Positions 23,053 to 34,500 of a DNA stretch of 64,000 nt are shown one piece after another (within the stretch, counting starts at the first letter, position 1; the number at the start of each line of letters is the position of its first letter). Under the pieces are notes generated by a model that searched no databases, was not told the DNA's origin, and saw only the letters and a list, made by a program, of their open reading frames with translations. This DNA comes from Papaver somniferum (lineage: Eukaryota > Streptophyta > Magnoliopsida > Ranunculales > Papaveraceae). The stretch covers positions 3,286,001 through 3,350,000 of the forward strand of contig NW_020621936.1 in the NCBI RefSeq assembly GCF_003573695.1. The letters are read 5' to 3'. A program made the translations under genes and the position numbers.

Positions 23053-23938
23053 ATAACAAGAAATTAAGAAGTATAGAGAAGGTGTGATTGTTTTAGGTTT
23101 GAAGAAGATTGAGAAATTCTAGAGAGATTGAGAAAATCTTGCGAGAGTTGAAATGAGTTTGAAATTGGGTATTGATAGAGGGGGAAATTATAGCCGTTGG
23201 GTGAGGAATTGATGAGCGATGATCAGCCTAACGATCGACAGCATGACTACCGCTGGCGCTGAAATGCAACGAGCGATATTATGACCATATAGCGATGGAC
23301 ACCCTATCGCTCGTTAGAGATTCCCTCGTGTATGTCTAAGTGTTAAAATGACAAAATCAACTGCTTGACATGTGCACAGGAATACGCCTCAGTGTTGTAT
23401 TTTTCATTTTCTGTTGGGCACTTCATTGCTCAAGATAATTATAGCTTAGTTTAGAAAAGATAGGTAGACTAATTTAGGATTAAAAAAAAACACAGAACTA
23501 GAGGTAAAACACCAAGGAGACCAAATTTGGACTACAAAAACTTTGTTCAAATGTTGGGATCCATTAAAACTCCATATTAAACAAAATTGATACAAAAACC
23601 TCAAATTTTTAAAAATTGATACAAAAACCTCAAGCAAAATTGTTTTCAGCAAATTCTATGATGAAACCAAATTTGGTTTCAACTTATTTTTACCTATTTT
23701 TTATCATAAAACCAAAAAATTTAATGATGAAACCAAATTTTGGTGGTACTGTTTCTGGTTAGTGGTGGTGTTGGTTGGTGGTGGTGCTTTTTATGGTGAA
23801 GGTAGTGCTAGTATTTGTTGGTGGATGTGGTGTTGTTGCTAGTAGTGGTAGCTAGTGGTGGCAATGATGGTTATGAAGCTGATGATGATGGGTGGTGCTG
23901 GTTGGTGGAGATCGTGGTGCTGGTATATATTGAGGGTT
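23053..23938. other. Intergenic with TGG-rich simple sequence
   Basis: No gene seen. About 23740-23920 is an imperfect GGT/TGG-rich purine tract (TTGGTTGGTGGTGGTGC) that continues on the far side of the TIR element (27380-27510). Before it is AT-rich sequence with repeated CAAAAACCTCAA. Confidence 0.5.
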
Positions 23939-25663
23939 AAAGGACAAAATGCCCCAAAATCGACCCCCTAGGTTTGAAAATGCCCCGGACGTTAGGCAAG
24001 AAATCAAAATGCCCCATTCCGTTAGTTTTCTCTATTTTGGTCAAAACGGGGCATTTTGATTTCCTTTGACTAGTCAACTGTTAGGTGAAATGTCTTTTTT
24101 GCCCTTTATCCCAACGAAGCGTGTAAGTCTCTTTGACACATGTGCCCCAAAATCGATGACACGTGGGCATCCAAGGTCCCGACACGTGCACCTTAATCGA
24201 CACCTGTTCCACCCGTGTGGTTCGTACGTGTGCACCAGATCTTATCTTCCTCCTGTCGAACCTAAACCACACAGACCAGAGATAGAGAGAGAGGCTGAGA
24301 GAGACAGGCGAGTGAGGAGAGAACCCATGAGAGATTGAGAGGGTGGAAGAAGAAGAGAAGATCTTGCTCGATTAGACGGATTGGATGCAAGGCAAGGTGT
24401 TCATGGACAGGTGAAGAACAGGTAAAATTTAACCTAACTTTTGTTTTGTATTTTGATTACGAGCAAGGGTTTTCACCATTGTTCTTCAACGTTTCAGAGA
24501 GAGATTGATAGACAGGACGACGATGAGCTTCAGGAAGACGATGTACACAGGAAGACGGTGAGAGACAGGAAGACGGTGAGAGATTGAGAGACAGGAAGAC
24601 GAATTGGGTAACTTCCTTCAATTTTTTTTGGTTTTACGATTTAGGGTTTGGGTTCTGTAGGATGGGTTTTTCGATTTACGATTTTTTTTGGGGTTTTATG
24701 ATTTAGGGTTTCTGTAGTAGAGGAAAATTAGGGTTTGACGAATTTGGGGATTATAATTTGGGGGTTTTCAATTTTTAGGGGATAATTGAATTTGGGGATT
24801 ACTGTAAAAGCCCCATTTGTAATTTTATTAGGGAACAAAATTAAAATTGCAGAGCTATTATTACTGTATAAGCATGAGTTGTTTGAGATAAAATGGAAAT
24901 TATTACTGTGATGGTGTAAAAGCATGAGCTATTTGAGCTATTATAACTGTAAAATTGATTGATTGTGTGGTGATGTTGAACTGTGTTGTAGTCAGGGTGG
25001 AGAAATTGGTTTACTGTATAAGCATGAGCTTCTTGAGCTATTATTACTCTTTTCAATATCACTATGATTGTGAACTGTGTTAACTAGAATGGAAATGGAC
25101 ATTAGCATAGTTGGGTGATGTTGTTGTAGTCAGGGTGGAGTTGAAGTGTTGTGACATGTTGTTTGTTTCATCTTATTGACATGCCAATTTGTTATACTAA
25201 AAAATGAACTTGATTGTTATGCTAATCCATATTTGAAGTGCATGGTTTATATGTTGATTAAATGCTTATCCATATTTGAAGCTATATATCCTTGTTCCTG
25301 CTGCTTATCCATATTTGAAGCTGAAGTTAGGTGAAATATCTTGTTTTATCAGCATTACCTATGTATTACTTATCCATATTTGAAGCTCAAATACAATGGG
25401 CTTATCAGTATTTGAAGCTCAAATACAATGGGCTTATCAGCATTTTGTATGCATTGCAGTTCTCACTTACAATGGGCTTAACCAAAAAAAAATGGGCTTA
25501 ACCAAAAAACAAAAAACCAGTCTTGTATTTGATGTGTTACACTGTCATCTGCATTGCCATTTGTAATGGACTTGTAAATTTTATACAAGAGCATTGCCAT
25601 TTGTATTAGATAATGTATATGCCATTTTAATTGATTTGTTTCATTATTGTTAACTGTTTCAGA

Positions 25664-26290
25664 ATGGGGAGTGAGGATAGGAATTTCTGGTTAACAGATA
25701 TAGGTGGCAGGTTTAAAGACTTGTATTTTCTTGGTTGTAAAGCTGGTACCAGTGGACATGCTTTTATGGATATGGTAAAGAGACATCTGGTGAATGCACA
25801 TGGTATGAATTCTGCACTTGAAATGTTTTTATTTAATGATGAAGAAGGGAATGCATGTGATAAGTGTGAATCAGAGGAAATGTTTATTTCATTTTGGAAC
25901 AAAGGTAAACCAAATAAAAATGATTTGGTAAGACTGTGGTTCACTCCAATCATTCCTACTCCTACAGTTAGAGAATGGGGTTATGTTTCTGATGTTGCCA
26001 GTGTTAGTGGGGTAAGTGGTGTGACTAATTTTACCAGTCCAGTGAGGAAGAAAACAGTTAGTAAAAAGGTTGAGGTTAGGAGGAGTCCAAGACTTAATAA
26101 AACTGCTACTATTAGTGGGGTTAGTGATAAGAGACCAACAAGACTTGATTTTGAGTATGAAGAGTAAGTGGAATTGACACAAGCATCTGTTGCAGACAAC
26201 CATGATCATGAATCTCAAAGTATTCCTACACAGGAATCTGTTGCAGCCAACCATGTACAGGGGTATGAAGATGACCAGGTGATTTCTTAA
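25664..26290 (+). pseudogene. TIR-element ORF 1, PB1-like-domain candidate
   Basis: The ATG at 25664 directly follows a good splice acceptor (ACTGTTTCAG), so an upstream untranslated exon is likely. The frame gives NFWLTDIGGRFKDLYFLGC near the start and NDLVRLWFTP about 85 residues later, then a basic region (RKKTVSKKVEVRRSPRLNKT). The GGRF start and length weakly resemble the PB1-like N-terminal module of plant MULE transposases, but no catalytic domain follows. A TAA at 26165-26167 breaks the frame, which stays open to TAA at 26288. A GTAAGT donor overlaps that stop (26164-26169), so either a stop mutation or a spliced exon end is possible. Function unknown. Confidence 0.5.
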
Positions 26291-26369
26291 TTCAGCTCAT
26301 TACATTGAGGAATACTTCCAATATGATAACATTACATTAACCTTTTCTGACATGAGTTTTGGTTGTGCT

Positions 26370-26882
26370 TTATCTTCTAAGTGTGCACTTTATCTTTAGT
26401 TGTGCACAAATTTGATCTTCAATATTATCTAATTGCTTTTGTTTCTTCATAAAGATTGCATCAGAAACCCATTGGAAATCTTCACATTCTAGGCATTTTA
26501 GGTAGCCAATACCATAATTCCATGATGTTTGAGCTATGTTTAAAATCGTCACCTTTGTTGAATTGCATTTGGGGTTGATACATCTAGTCTGTGACCAAGG
26601 ACAATCAGAAAATTTGTGATCACCAACACAAACTTTACAACCTCCATTGTACTGAGGTGCAATGGATTTAATTGTATCATCAAACCATTCGAAGTATGAA
26701 CACATGGGATTAGAGCAAGAGAAGAATTTCTTCCCTGAATTAGCACCATCTTTGACCTTTAAAAGTTTACGAATACCATTACAAGGAACTAATTTACACC
26801 TTGTGTAGATCCAATGACAATCAATTGATTGATGATTTCTTTCGTTGCACATCTCACATTCCTGGCTTGATGTAGCAGCCAT
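26370..26882 (-). CDS. GRF/CCHC-type zinc-finger protein in the TIR element
   Basis: 170 codons, intact, with ATG at 26882. It shows two CCHC-like knuckles (CEMCNERNHQSIDC; CKVCVGDHKFSDC). Each is followed by a GRF-like zinc-binding block: CKLVPCNGIRKLLKV ... GKKFFSCSNPMCSYFEW, and CINPKCNSTKVTILN ... GYLKCLECEDFQW. GRF fingers bind nucleic acid and occur in plant transposon-associated and topoisomerase/nuclease proteins. The gene is tail-to-tail with ORF 1 (80-bp gap) inside the same TIR pair. The internal duplication of knuckle plus GRF is clear. No nuclease or transposase domain. Its role is unknown: captured host gene or element accessory protein. Confidence 0.6.
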   Translation of the reverse strand: MAATSSQECEMCNERNHQSIDCHWIYTRCKLVPCNGIRKLLKVKDGANSGKKFFSCSNPMCSYFEWFDDTIKSIAPQYNGGCKVCVGDHKFSDCPWSQTRCINPKCNSTKVTILNIAQTSWNYGIGYLKCLECEDFQWVSDAIFMKKQKQLDNIEDQICAQLKIKCTLRR

Positions 26883-27379
26883 TATGAAGAAAAAAAATTT
26901 TTTTACTGATTTTTGGTTGGATCATCTTCACAATTTATAAGTCAGGGGAGACAAAAAAAAATGACCGTTATTACAACGTTCGGAATCTCACAACGGTCGG
27001 AAAATCTAGTCGTTGATTAGCTAGGATGTTCCACGTGTCGCGATCCTAGCTAATAGGACACCATGGTCATTTAAAAAAAATCGGTAAATGTAAAACCCAA
27101 AATCTCTCGCCGTCCATTTTTGTAATCGACACGTGTCGCAATCTCAGTAAATGACGAAAATACGACCCTAGATTTTCATCTTGGTGGACAGAAGGGTATA
27201 AATGTCAATCGATTTCCACGTGCGGGCCACATGCTTACGCATTTGACCACTTAACGCTCTGAAACGGAAAATATAACAGAATGGGGCATTTTGATACGAT
27301 TTTGGGGCATTTTGATTTCTTGCCTAACGTCCGGGGCATTTTCAAACCTGGGGGTCGATTTTGGGGCATTTTGTCCTTT

Positions 27380-28462
27380 GGTGGATATGGTGGTGGTGGT
27401 GGCAATGATGGTGTTGCTGGATGATGATGGTAGGATGGTGGCAGTGATGCTATTTGTCATGTTACCGTTGATTAGTAATGGTGTTATTGGTTGGCGGCAG
27501 ATAGTGACACCATTGAGATTATTGTGTTACTTTTGTTATTTGGGGTTTTGGTGTTACTTTTATTTTGATGAGTCTTTTTTTATAGATAGTGGCATCTTTG
27601 GGACAATAACTCACGACCCCTAAAAAGAAAATATTCCCGAAAAACTTTATCAAAATTAGATAGGAATAATTTGTCCAAAATCTAAAAAAATGTTTTTTAA
27701 ATTAAAAAACCACAGTCTTTGAGGCAGAAGATGAGAGAGTTTGTCCATCGTGGGACCTTACCGACCTCCTAGTATTTTGACTATAGTATCAATTGTCCCC
27801 TGCACAAAACGGTCCATATTAAGCATAATGTATAAAGGGGATACCAGTTCTACTAAGTGTTGATATCGTTTATATAAGACAAAAAAATACCATCGATTCT
27901 GGCCGTTGGTTCGATGAAATGATATAACACTTAGTAGGACTGGTATCCCCTTTTATAAATCGTGACATTAAGAAACGGAACCGAAATACAGATATTCTGA
28001 TGAAAAGAGTGACGTCGTTTGTCCCTTTGGCGCGGAACATGATTTTCAAGATCGGGCTGTATATCCTTAGTCCTTATCAACCAATAACATCAATGGGTCT
28101 GTAATAGTACACTCCCCTACTGTATTAGTATGAAAGATTACCACGGGTACCAAATTTTACGGGATTATCAAAACGACTTCCACCATTGGATTTACTGAAA
28201 TGAAACTCCCGGTGGACTTCGGTGACCCTGGGCAGTCTTGTTGGTTTTTGGTACGAGACAATTCATTAAGCCACTAACATACTAACATTACGAAATCACG
28301 GACCCGGTGCATCGTCTAAAGTTAACATCCCACTTCATCGCCCTAAACAAGACATTAACTCATCAACCAAACAGTAGGTTTTGTTTAGGGAAGGATACTG
28401 CCATTTAGTAAGACATTGAAGTTATTTAATAAGACATTGAAGTTAGATTGATTACTTTTGTC
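27380..28462. other. Intergenic and GH3 gene 2 upstream region
   Basis: 27380-27510 continues the TGG-rich tract. 27600-27830 shows nothing specific. A fold-back MITE lies at 27831-27957. 27960-28460 looks like ordinary promoter-distal sequence with a tandem AAGACATTGAAGTTA pair near 28410-28445. Confidence 0.5.
27831..27957. mobile_element. Fold-back MITE with about 40-bp inverted repeats
   Basis: The left arm 27831-27870 (TATAAAGGGGATACCAGTTC...) and right arm 27918-27957 (...GGACTGGTATCCCCTTTTA) pair almost perfectly over 40 bp around a loop of about 47 nt. Flanking TA dinucleotides would fit a Stowaway (Tc1/mariner) MITE but are not proof. It sits about 580 bp upstream of the GH3 gene 2 start codon. 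Confidence 0.65.
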
Positions 28463-28469
28463 TATATAA
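28463..28469 (+). promoter_or_regulatory. TATA box of GH3 gene 2
   Basis: TATATAA in the context TCTATATAATGAAAGG, about 72 bp upstream of the ATG at 28541. This leaves room for a short leader starting near 28500. Position and sequence fit a plant core promoter. Confidence 0.6.
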
Positions 28470-28540
28470 TGAAAGGAGCACAGCACACTGTGTAGCTCTA
28501 ACCAGTTGAGTAAAAGAGCTCTCCCAACTTCAATCAAGAA

Positions 28541-31500
28541 ATGAACCTCTTAAGTTTTTTTCTACTCACTGTTTTCATTCACATAAATGTTCATTTCATC
28601 TCAGTCTCTTCAACTAAACCACCATTTGCTTGTGATTCATCAGACCCATCAGCAAAATCTTACACATTTTGTAAAACTATATCACCCCTTTCTGTAAGAG
28701 TTAAAGATCTAATCTCTCGTCTAACATTAGATGAAAAAATATCACAACTGGTTAATACAGCACCAGGGATTCCTAGATTAGGAATACCTAGTTATCAATG
28801 GTGGTCTGAATCGTTACATGGTGTTTCTGGTCAAGGACCTGGTATTCATTTTCAAGGACCCATTTATTCTGCTACTAGCTTCCCTCAAGTAATATTAACT
28901 GCATCTTCTTTCGATGCACATCTCTGGTATCGTATTGGTCAGATAAATGAACTTTATATCTTATCAATTTTGCTTCAGAAAGATGAAATCTTTAATGGGT
29001 TTTCGTTACTTTGTGAAATCAGGCCATTGGAATAGAAGCCAGAGCTGTATACAATGCAGGGCAAGCAACAGGAATGACATTTTGGGCACCAAATATTAAC
29101 ATATTTAGAGATCCAAGATGGGGAAGAGGGCAAGAAACACCTGGTGAAGATCCAATGGTTACTAGTAAATATTCAGTTTCTTATGTTAGAGGAATTCAAG
29201 GTGATTCTTTTGAAGGTGGGAAACTTAGGGGAGGTCATCTTCAAGCTTCAGCTTGTTGTAAACATTTCACTGCCTATGATCTAGACAGTTGGAATGGAAC
29301 TACTCGATATGTCTTCAATGCTCAAGTAAGTAAAATAACGAAAATCAACATTATTTTTATTTCTTCATCTTTGATGCTGTTACTTTTACAGGGTTTTGTT
29401 CCTCTCTTTCCTCTGCAACTTTACTTTTTTCTCTGTTTATTTGCTACTTTCGGTATTTTATTTTGTTTGAAAAGCTCCGATGGGGAATTTTAATGGCTTT
29501 AAAATAATCAATCAAAATTTGGTTAGCAAATAGCAATGCTCCAGCTCTACACATTATCTTCTCCTATCTCAGCCAGTCAGGGTTTTGGGTTTATGTTTCG
29601 GATTTGTTAATCAAGGTACAAAATATCGGTTTCGGACAATGTTTTGGTTGTCCCAAAACCGAGAGTATACTTATTTCAATCTATGAATTACCAATAGGTA
29701 CTATTATGGTAGTCTTAGTTAGTAGCAGGTCCACCCACTAAAGCCCAGTAACCAGAGGTCCATAATAAAAAGAAAAAGAGGAAATTGGACCAAAATTTTT
29801 ATCCCCCGGTCCGGTACACGTGCGGGATGTCATAATCCACTTTTAAAAATACCCAAACTACCCATTCCCTGATAATACATATATATCTCTTAAAAAAAAT
29901 CACCATTTTTTACAGATCTGAGTTCCGCTCTCCTCCTCTCTTTCTTCATCTTCTCAAATTTTGCTTCTGCTTTTGGATTACGAGCTAGAGTTTTTATGAA
30001 GATCTCTTTGAAGATTTACAGGTATGTTATGTAATATCTCTTTCTGCTGTTGTTTTTTTTTTTTCAACTGAATCTGTGAAGATCGGATCGTTTTGATTAC
30101 GTTTTCACTTTCTTGTTTCGTTTTGTGTTTGTTTTTTGCATTTATTTTTGTTTTGGTTTGTTTTTTATGAATCTTGATCGTAATTATTCAATTTTTTGGC
30201 TAGATTATGATGTTTTTAACATATTTAAACTTTCGATTTGATTATCTTGTTGTTTTTGCTTCTTCATTTTATTAAAATCGTGCTTGTTTGTTGTTTCAGG
30301 GGTATTATCCAACAGTACATATGTTGAATACTGATACAAATTGCTTTTGATTCTGTTTTGTTCTTAGTTTTATCACTTGTTGTTGTTTGATTCATAAGTA
30401 CATATCTTCGATACTGAAATAAGACGCTCTCGATTATGTTATTTTGATAGATTCTTTACATACAATTGTTTTTAGTTTATGAATCAGCAGTACATATGTG
30501 GAATACTGATACAAACTGTTTTTTTTTGGTTGATCCATTAGTACGTATGTGTAGTACTGAATATGTGCTTTAGTTCGTCTATATTCATGGATTCGTCACT
30601 TTTTCTTTACATGCAGTTGATTTTTTAGTTCATGAATAGCAGTACGTATATGGCGTACTGATAGAAAGTTCATTTGATTTTGTTTTATTCAAAGTTTTGC
30701 CACTGTTTTGGGTTCGATCCATGAGTACATATGTGTAATACTGAAACATGTGCTTTGACTCGGTTATATTCAAGGATTCATCATTTCTTCTTTACATGCG
30801 GTTGATTTTTTAGTTCATGAATACGCAGTTCGTATATGGTGTACTGATAGAAACCTCTTTTGATTTTGTTTTATTCATAGTTTTGCCATTGTTTTTGGGT
30901 TCGATCTATGAGTACGTATTTGTAATACTGAAATATGTGCATTGATTATGTTATATTCATGAATACATCAATTCTTATTTACATGCAGTTGATTTTTAAT
31001 TCATGAATACACAGTACGTATATGGTGTACTGATAGAAACTTTTTTTTTAATTCATGAATACGCAGTTGATGCATTGAGGACTGGAGCAGCTGCTATGAA
31101 AGCTATGCAGAAAGCAACGTAAGTGGCAGCCTAGTTGTCTTCTCTTCCACTTTGTCCTGGGTAATTAATGTTTAATTCCTTGTAATATTAAAGCGAAATG
31201 TCATCTTATTTACAGTAATATTGACGATGTCGACAAGACAATGGATGAGATCAATGAGCAAACACAAAACATGAAAGAAATTCAAAACGCACTGGCAAAT
31301 CCTATTGGATATGACTTTGATGAGGTAACGTGATATCCCAATAACCTATTTATAGCTTTTAAGAGTCGAAACATCTTATTTGCTGCAGGATGAATTGGAG
31401 GCTGAACTCGAGGAACTAGAAGAATTAGAGTTGGAGGAGCAAATTCTTGATACAGAAACAACTTACCATGTACCTCCAGTCCATGTCCCACAAGTAAATC

Positions 31501-34500
31501 AACCAAATCGTCGTCCTTTTAACAAGAACTCCAAGGAAGAAGACGAGTTCGCCACATTAGAGAAAGAGATGGCAATCTAAACAGGTAGTGGTCTCTAATG
31601 TTTCTTTTGCATTTTATGAAAGAATAAAATAAAAATTGTTCGTTGGGGTCCCAGTAAAATAGTGAACTGGGTTGATGTTAATTGTCACTCAATATTTTTA
31701 TGAACGTTATGATTAATAAAATAAACTGGTTTCTCATTGTCATCACAACCTTTCCCCTTAGAACCCATCTCTGTTGTGGCCTTCACCACACCTTTATCTC
31801 AATATAAACTTTGGTGCTATGATAGTTTGATACCAAAAGATTAAGATTAAGAATAAGGACACCTTTTTATACAGACAGCAGGAACAAGTTATGGCAACTG
31901 ATAATCAATAATTTAGGTGTATTGAAGAATATATTTCAAGAAGTTCGGTTTTATTATCCTAACTGGGATTGAACAAATTCTAATTTTTAATTTAAGAAAC
32001 GGTTGTCATATATTGGTTAGCAAGGAACTCCTGGATTTTGCTTTGATTGCTTTCAGTAATGCCCTTTATTTGTATTACACCTCCTAACCAATTGTTTTGG
32101 TTAGTGTTTGCAGATCAATTGCATTTTACTTTTGATGAATTCTCGTTGCTTGACCAGCTCTACTCCATTTACAGGTTTATGTTTCTGCGGTGTGCAGCAA
32201 AATTTGCTGGTTAGAAAATATTTGTATAGGTGGGTTATAATATCCAAAAAAGAAGACAGACTTTCTCCCGTTTCAAACATGTAATCTAATTTCTCATCTT
32301 GTTTCTCAATTTTTTCTGTGATTACCGATTGCAAGTATAAGTTTCATATCATCAATTGAATAACGAAAGTACATAATAGCTTATTTGCCACCATTTTTCA
32401 ACTGCAACTGCATTGTTTATTTGTTTTGCCAGTACCACATTTAGTGGTGTCTTGAAAATATGATGTAATAGTTTTTCTGTGTTTACAGTGCATATAAAGG
32501 TTTTCCTTTATTTTTCCTATGATTTAATACTGTATTAAAGAAATATTAGAGATTAATTGGCATGATCCTACAGTATATGTGATGTAAAACGTTGTCTAGT
32601 TCATTTATCATTGATTCTAACAAACATGTACTTTTCCTGTAAGCAGTGCAGCAAATACATACTCGAATTCATAAGCAGCAGATATATACTCGAATTTGTA
32701 AGCAATTTAGCGGATACGTGTTCTATTTGTAAGCAAAGCGACAGATATGTACTCAGATTTGTAAGTAGTGTAGCAGATATGTACTCGAATTTATAATCAG
32801 TGTAACAGATATGTACTTGATATAATGAACGTGTAAACACACACGTTTGGTAACAATGGGTATTATGATCATTTCCGTGTTTTAATTAATTTTGGACCTC
32901 TCAATAAAAAAAAAATCCGGTTGGACCCTACTATAACTAACTTTGTGAGCTTAGGACCAAACACCAAAGTTTCCTATTTCAATATTTTACAGTCACAGTG
33001 TGTTGAATTCAGGAACACTCACTAGTCACAACCACGATGTACAAATTCTTTGGTACTTGGTAATCTAACTTTGACCAACTCAATAAGAAAAGAAATCACG
33101 CTAGTTGTAAAAATTTGTCTTTGGATATCGATGGACATAAAAATTTGAAACTAATACTTGGGGTCTTTATTGTTTTGTAGGTTACATTGCAAGATTTAGC
33201 AGACACTTATCAACCACCATTCAGAAGTTGTATTACAGAAGGCAAAGCAAGCGGGATAATGTGTTCATACAATCGCGTCAATGGAGTTCCAAGCTGTGCA
33301 GATTATAACCTCTTGTCAACCACAGCCAGGGCAAAATGGAGCTTCAAAGGGTAAGAATATTTTCTGGAGTGGATTTCAGAAGGAACATTATCATGAAAGT
33401 TTACTGAGAATGTGATCTTTTTGTGATCAGGTACATCACATCTGATTGTGATGCGGTGTCCATCATCCATGATGCACAAGGATATGCCAAAATACCAGAA
33501 GACGCGGTGGGTGATGTTCTGAAGGCTGGTAATGTTGGACTTGGACCCGCTGTTGCTTTTAATTTATTATTATCTCTTTATTTGCTTGCTAGTTTTAGAA
33601 GATAAGGTAGGGACCAGCTTTATTTTATATTGCGCGTGCTTTGTATAAAGTGGATCTACTAAACTGTCCAGATCAGTTTTTCTCACATCCCACGATTCCC
33701 ATCTATTGTTAGCTTGTCGTAGGTCTAGTCAATACCAGCTGACCATAGTCTTTTTCCTCGAAAAAAAATGCGACTTTATAGGGGAGCCCAGAATTGATGA
33801 CTTGGGAATGCATGATCAAATGACTTGTCACCTCAGCTCAAAGACTGTTTTGAAATCACAATGTGTTGCCAAAACTTGTCGGTAGAAATTAAGATGGTGG
33901 CCTAAACTAAAACAATTGAAATGGCCTCCAGTATTAGTGAAATACTACTAATGGCGTTGTGTTTTGTAAAACAATTCGACTCCGTAAGGATCTATATGCT
34001 TGTTTTTCTTTCATCTTATATGAATATGGACTTAGGTTATTGTTTGCATCATGTTTACTGTTTAGGCTTGTGGTAGAGAGAGAACATGTATTTCATAAAG
34101 ATTAAGAGTCAATAGAAAACTTAGAATTTGAGTGTTTCAGAGCTCGTGAATTGGTTCGGTGACAAATATAACACAAGAATCATACCTGGGCTTCGTTTAC
34201 ACCTTCTTCCATGGGATATAAGAATAGGCACGTCTAATTCTACAAGAGCTGACATCTTCTTGTGGAGTTGTTGAGCTATTATACTCATTCGAATTCATTA
34301 TTATTCTTACAAAAAATCAGCCTTTTGAAAATTAGTGCGGGAGCAATGCCATGGATCATCTAGTGACTGGATGATGCAATGGCCATTTGTTTTACGGGAG
34401 AATGATCTGCATAATAAGTAGATTATCCGTACCTGAAATCACCTCTTGATTCTGTTTTGTGAGCTCCACAATGCTCAGCGATATGTACCTATATTTCCCC

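Larger units (their letters stand above)
23939..27379. mobile_element. Mutator-like TIR element, 3.4 kb, with cargo reading frames
   Basis: The left end begins AAAGGACAAAATGCCCC and the right end is its reverse complement. The match extends about 76 bp with a single indel (GGTTTGAAAATGCCCCGGAC, then GTTAGGCAAGAAATC). The right TIR has one extra ATGCCCC-containing unit. The long, internally repetitive TIR fits plant MULEs. It holds two convergent frames, 25664-26290 (+) and 26882-26370 (-), neither a transposase with a DDE domain. Around 24280-24420 is a 5'-UTR-like purine-rich stretch with a donor AACAG|GTAAAA. A matching 9-bp TSD is not evident in the flanking TGG-rich sequence. Non-autonomous. 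Confidence 0.75.
29715..32941. mobile_element. TIR element (Pack-MULE-like) in GH3 intron 2 carrying a VPS32 fragment
   Basis: The left TTAGTTAGTAGCAGGTCC, 21 bp of spacer, then AGAGGTCC is matched in reverse complement at the right end (TTAGTTATAGTAGGGTCC, 21 bp, AGAGGTCC). The spacing is identical, and weaker similarity continues (CATAATACCC-like). Inside lie a 5'-UTR-like exon with a donor (TTTACAG|GTATG near 30020), an array of diverged 150-187-bp repeats, three VPS32 exons, and a second short repeat array. No transposase. No TSD is recognisable at the deduced ends, so the boundaries are approximate. Confidence 0.5.

Noticed and set aside
28943..29022. U12-type AT-AC intron in GH3 gene 2
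   Set aside because: The donor ATAAATG does not match the ATATCCTT consensus and the acceptor is AG, so a U12 intron is not supported.
32601..32840. Frames of 61-79 codons on both strands
   Set aside because: Encoded by the about 38-bp tandem repeat array; periodic composition.
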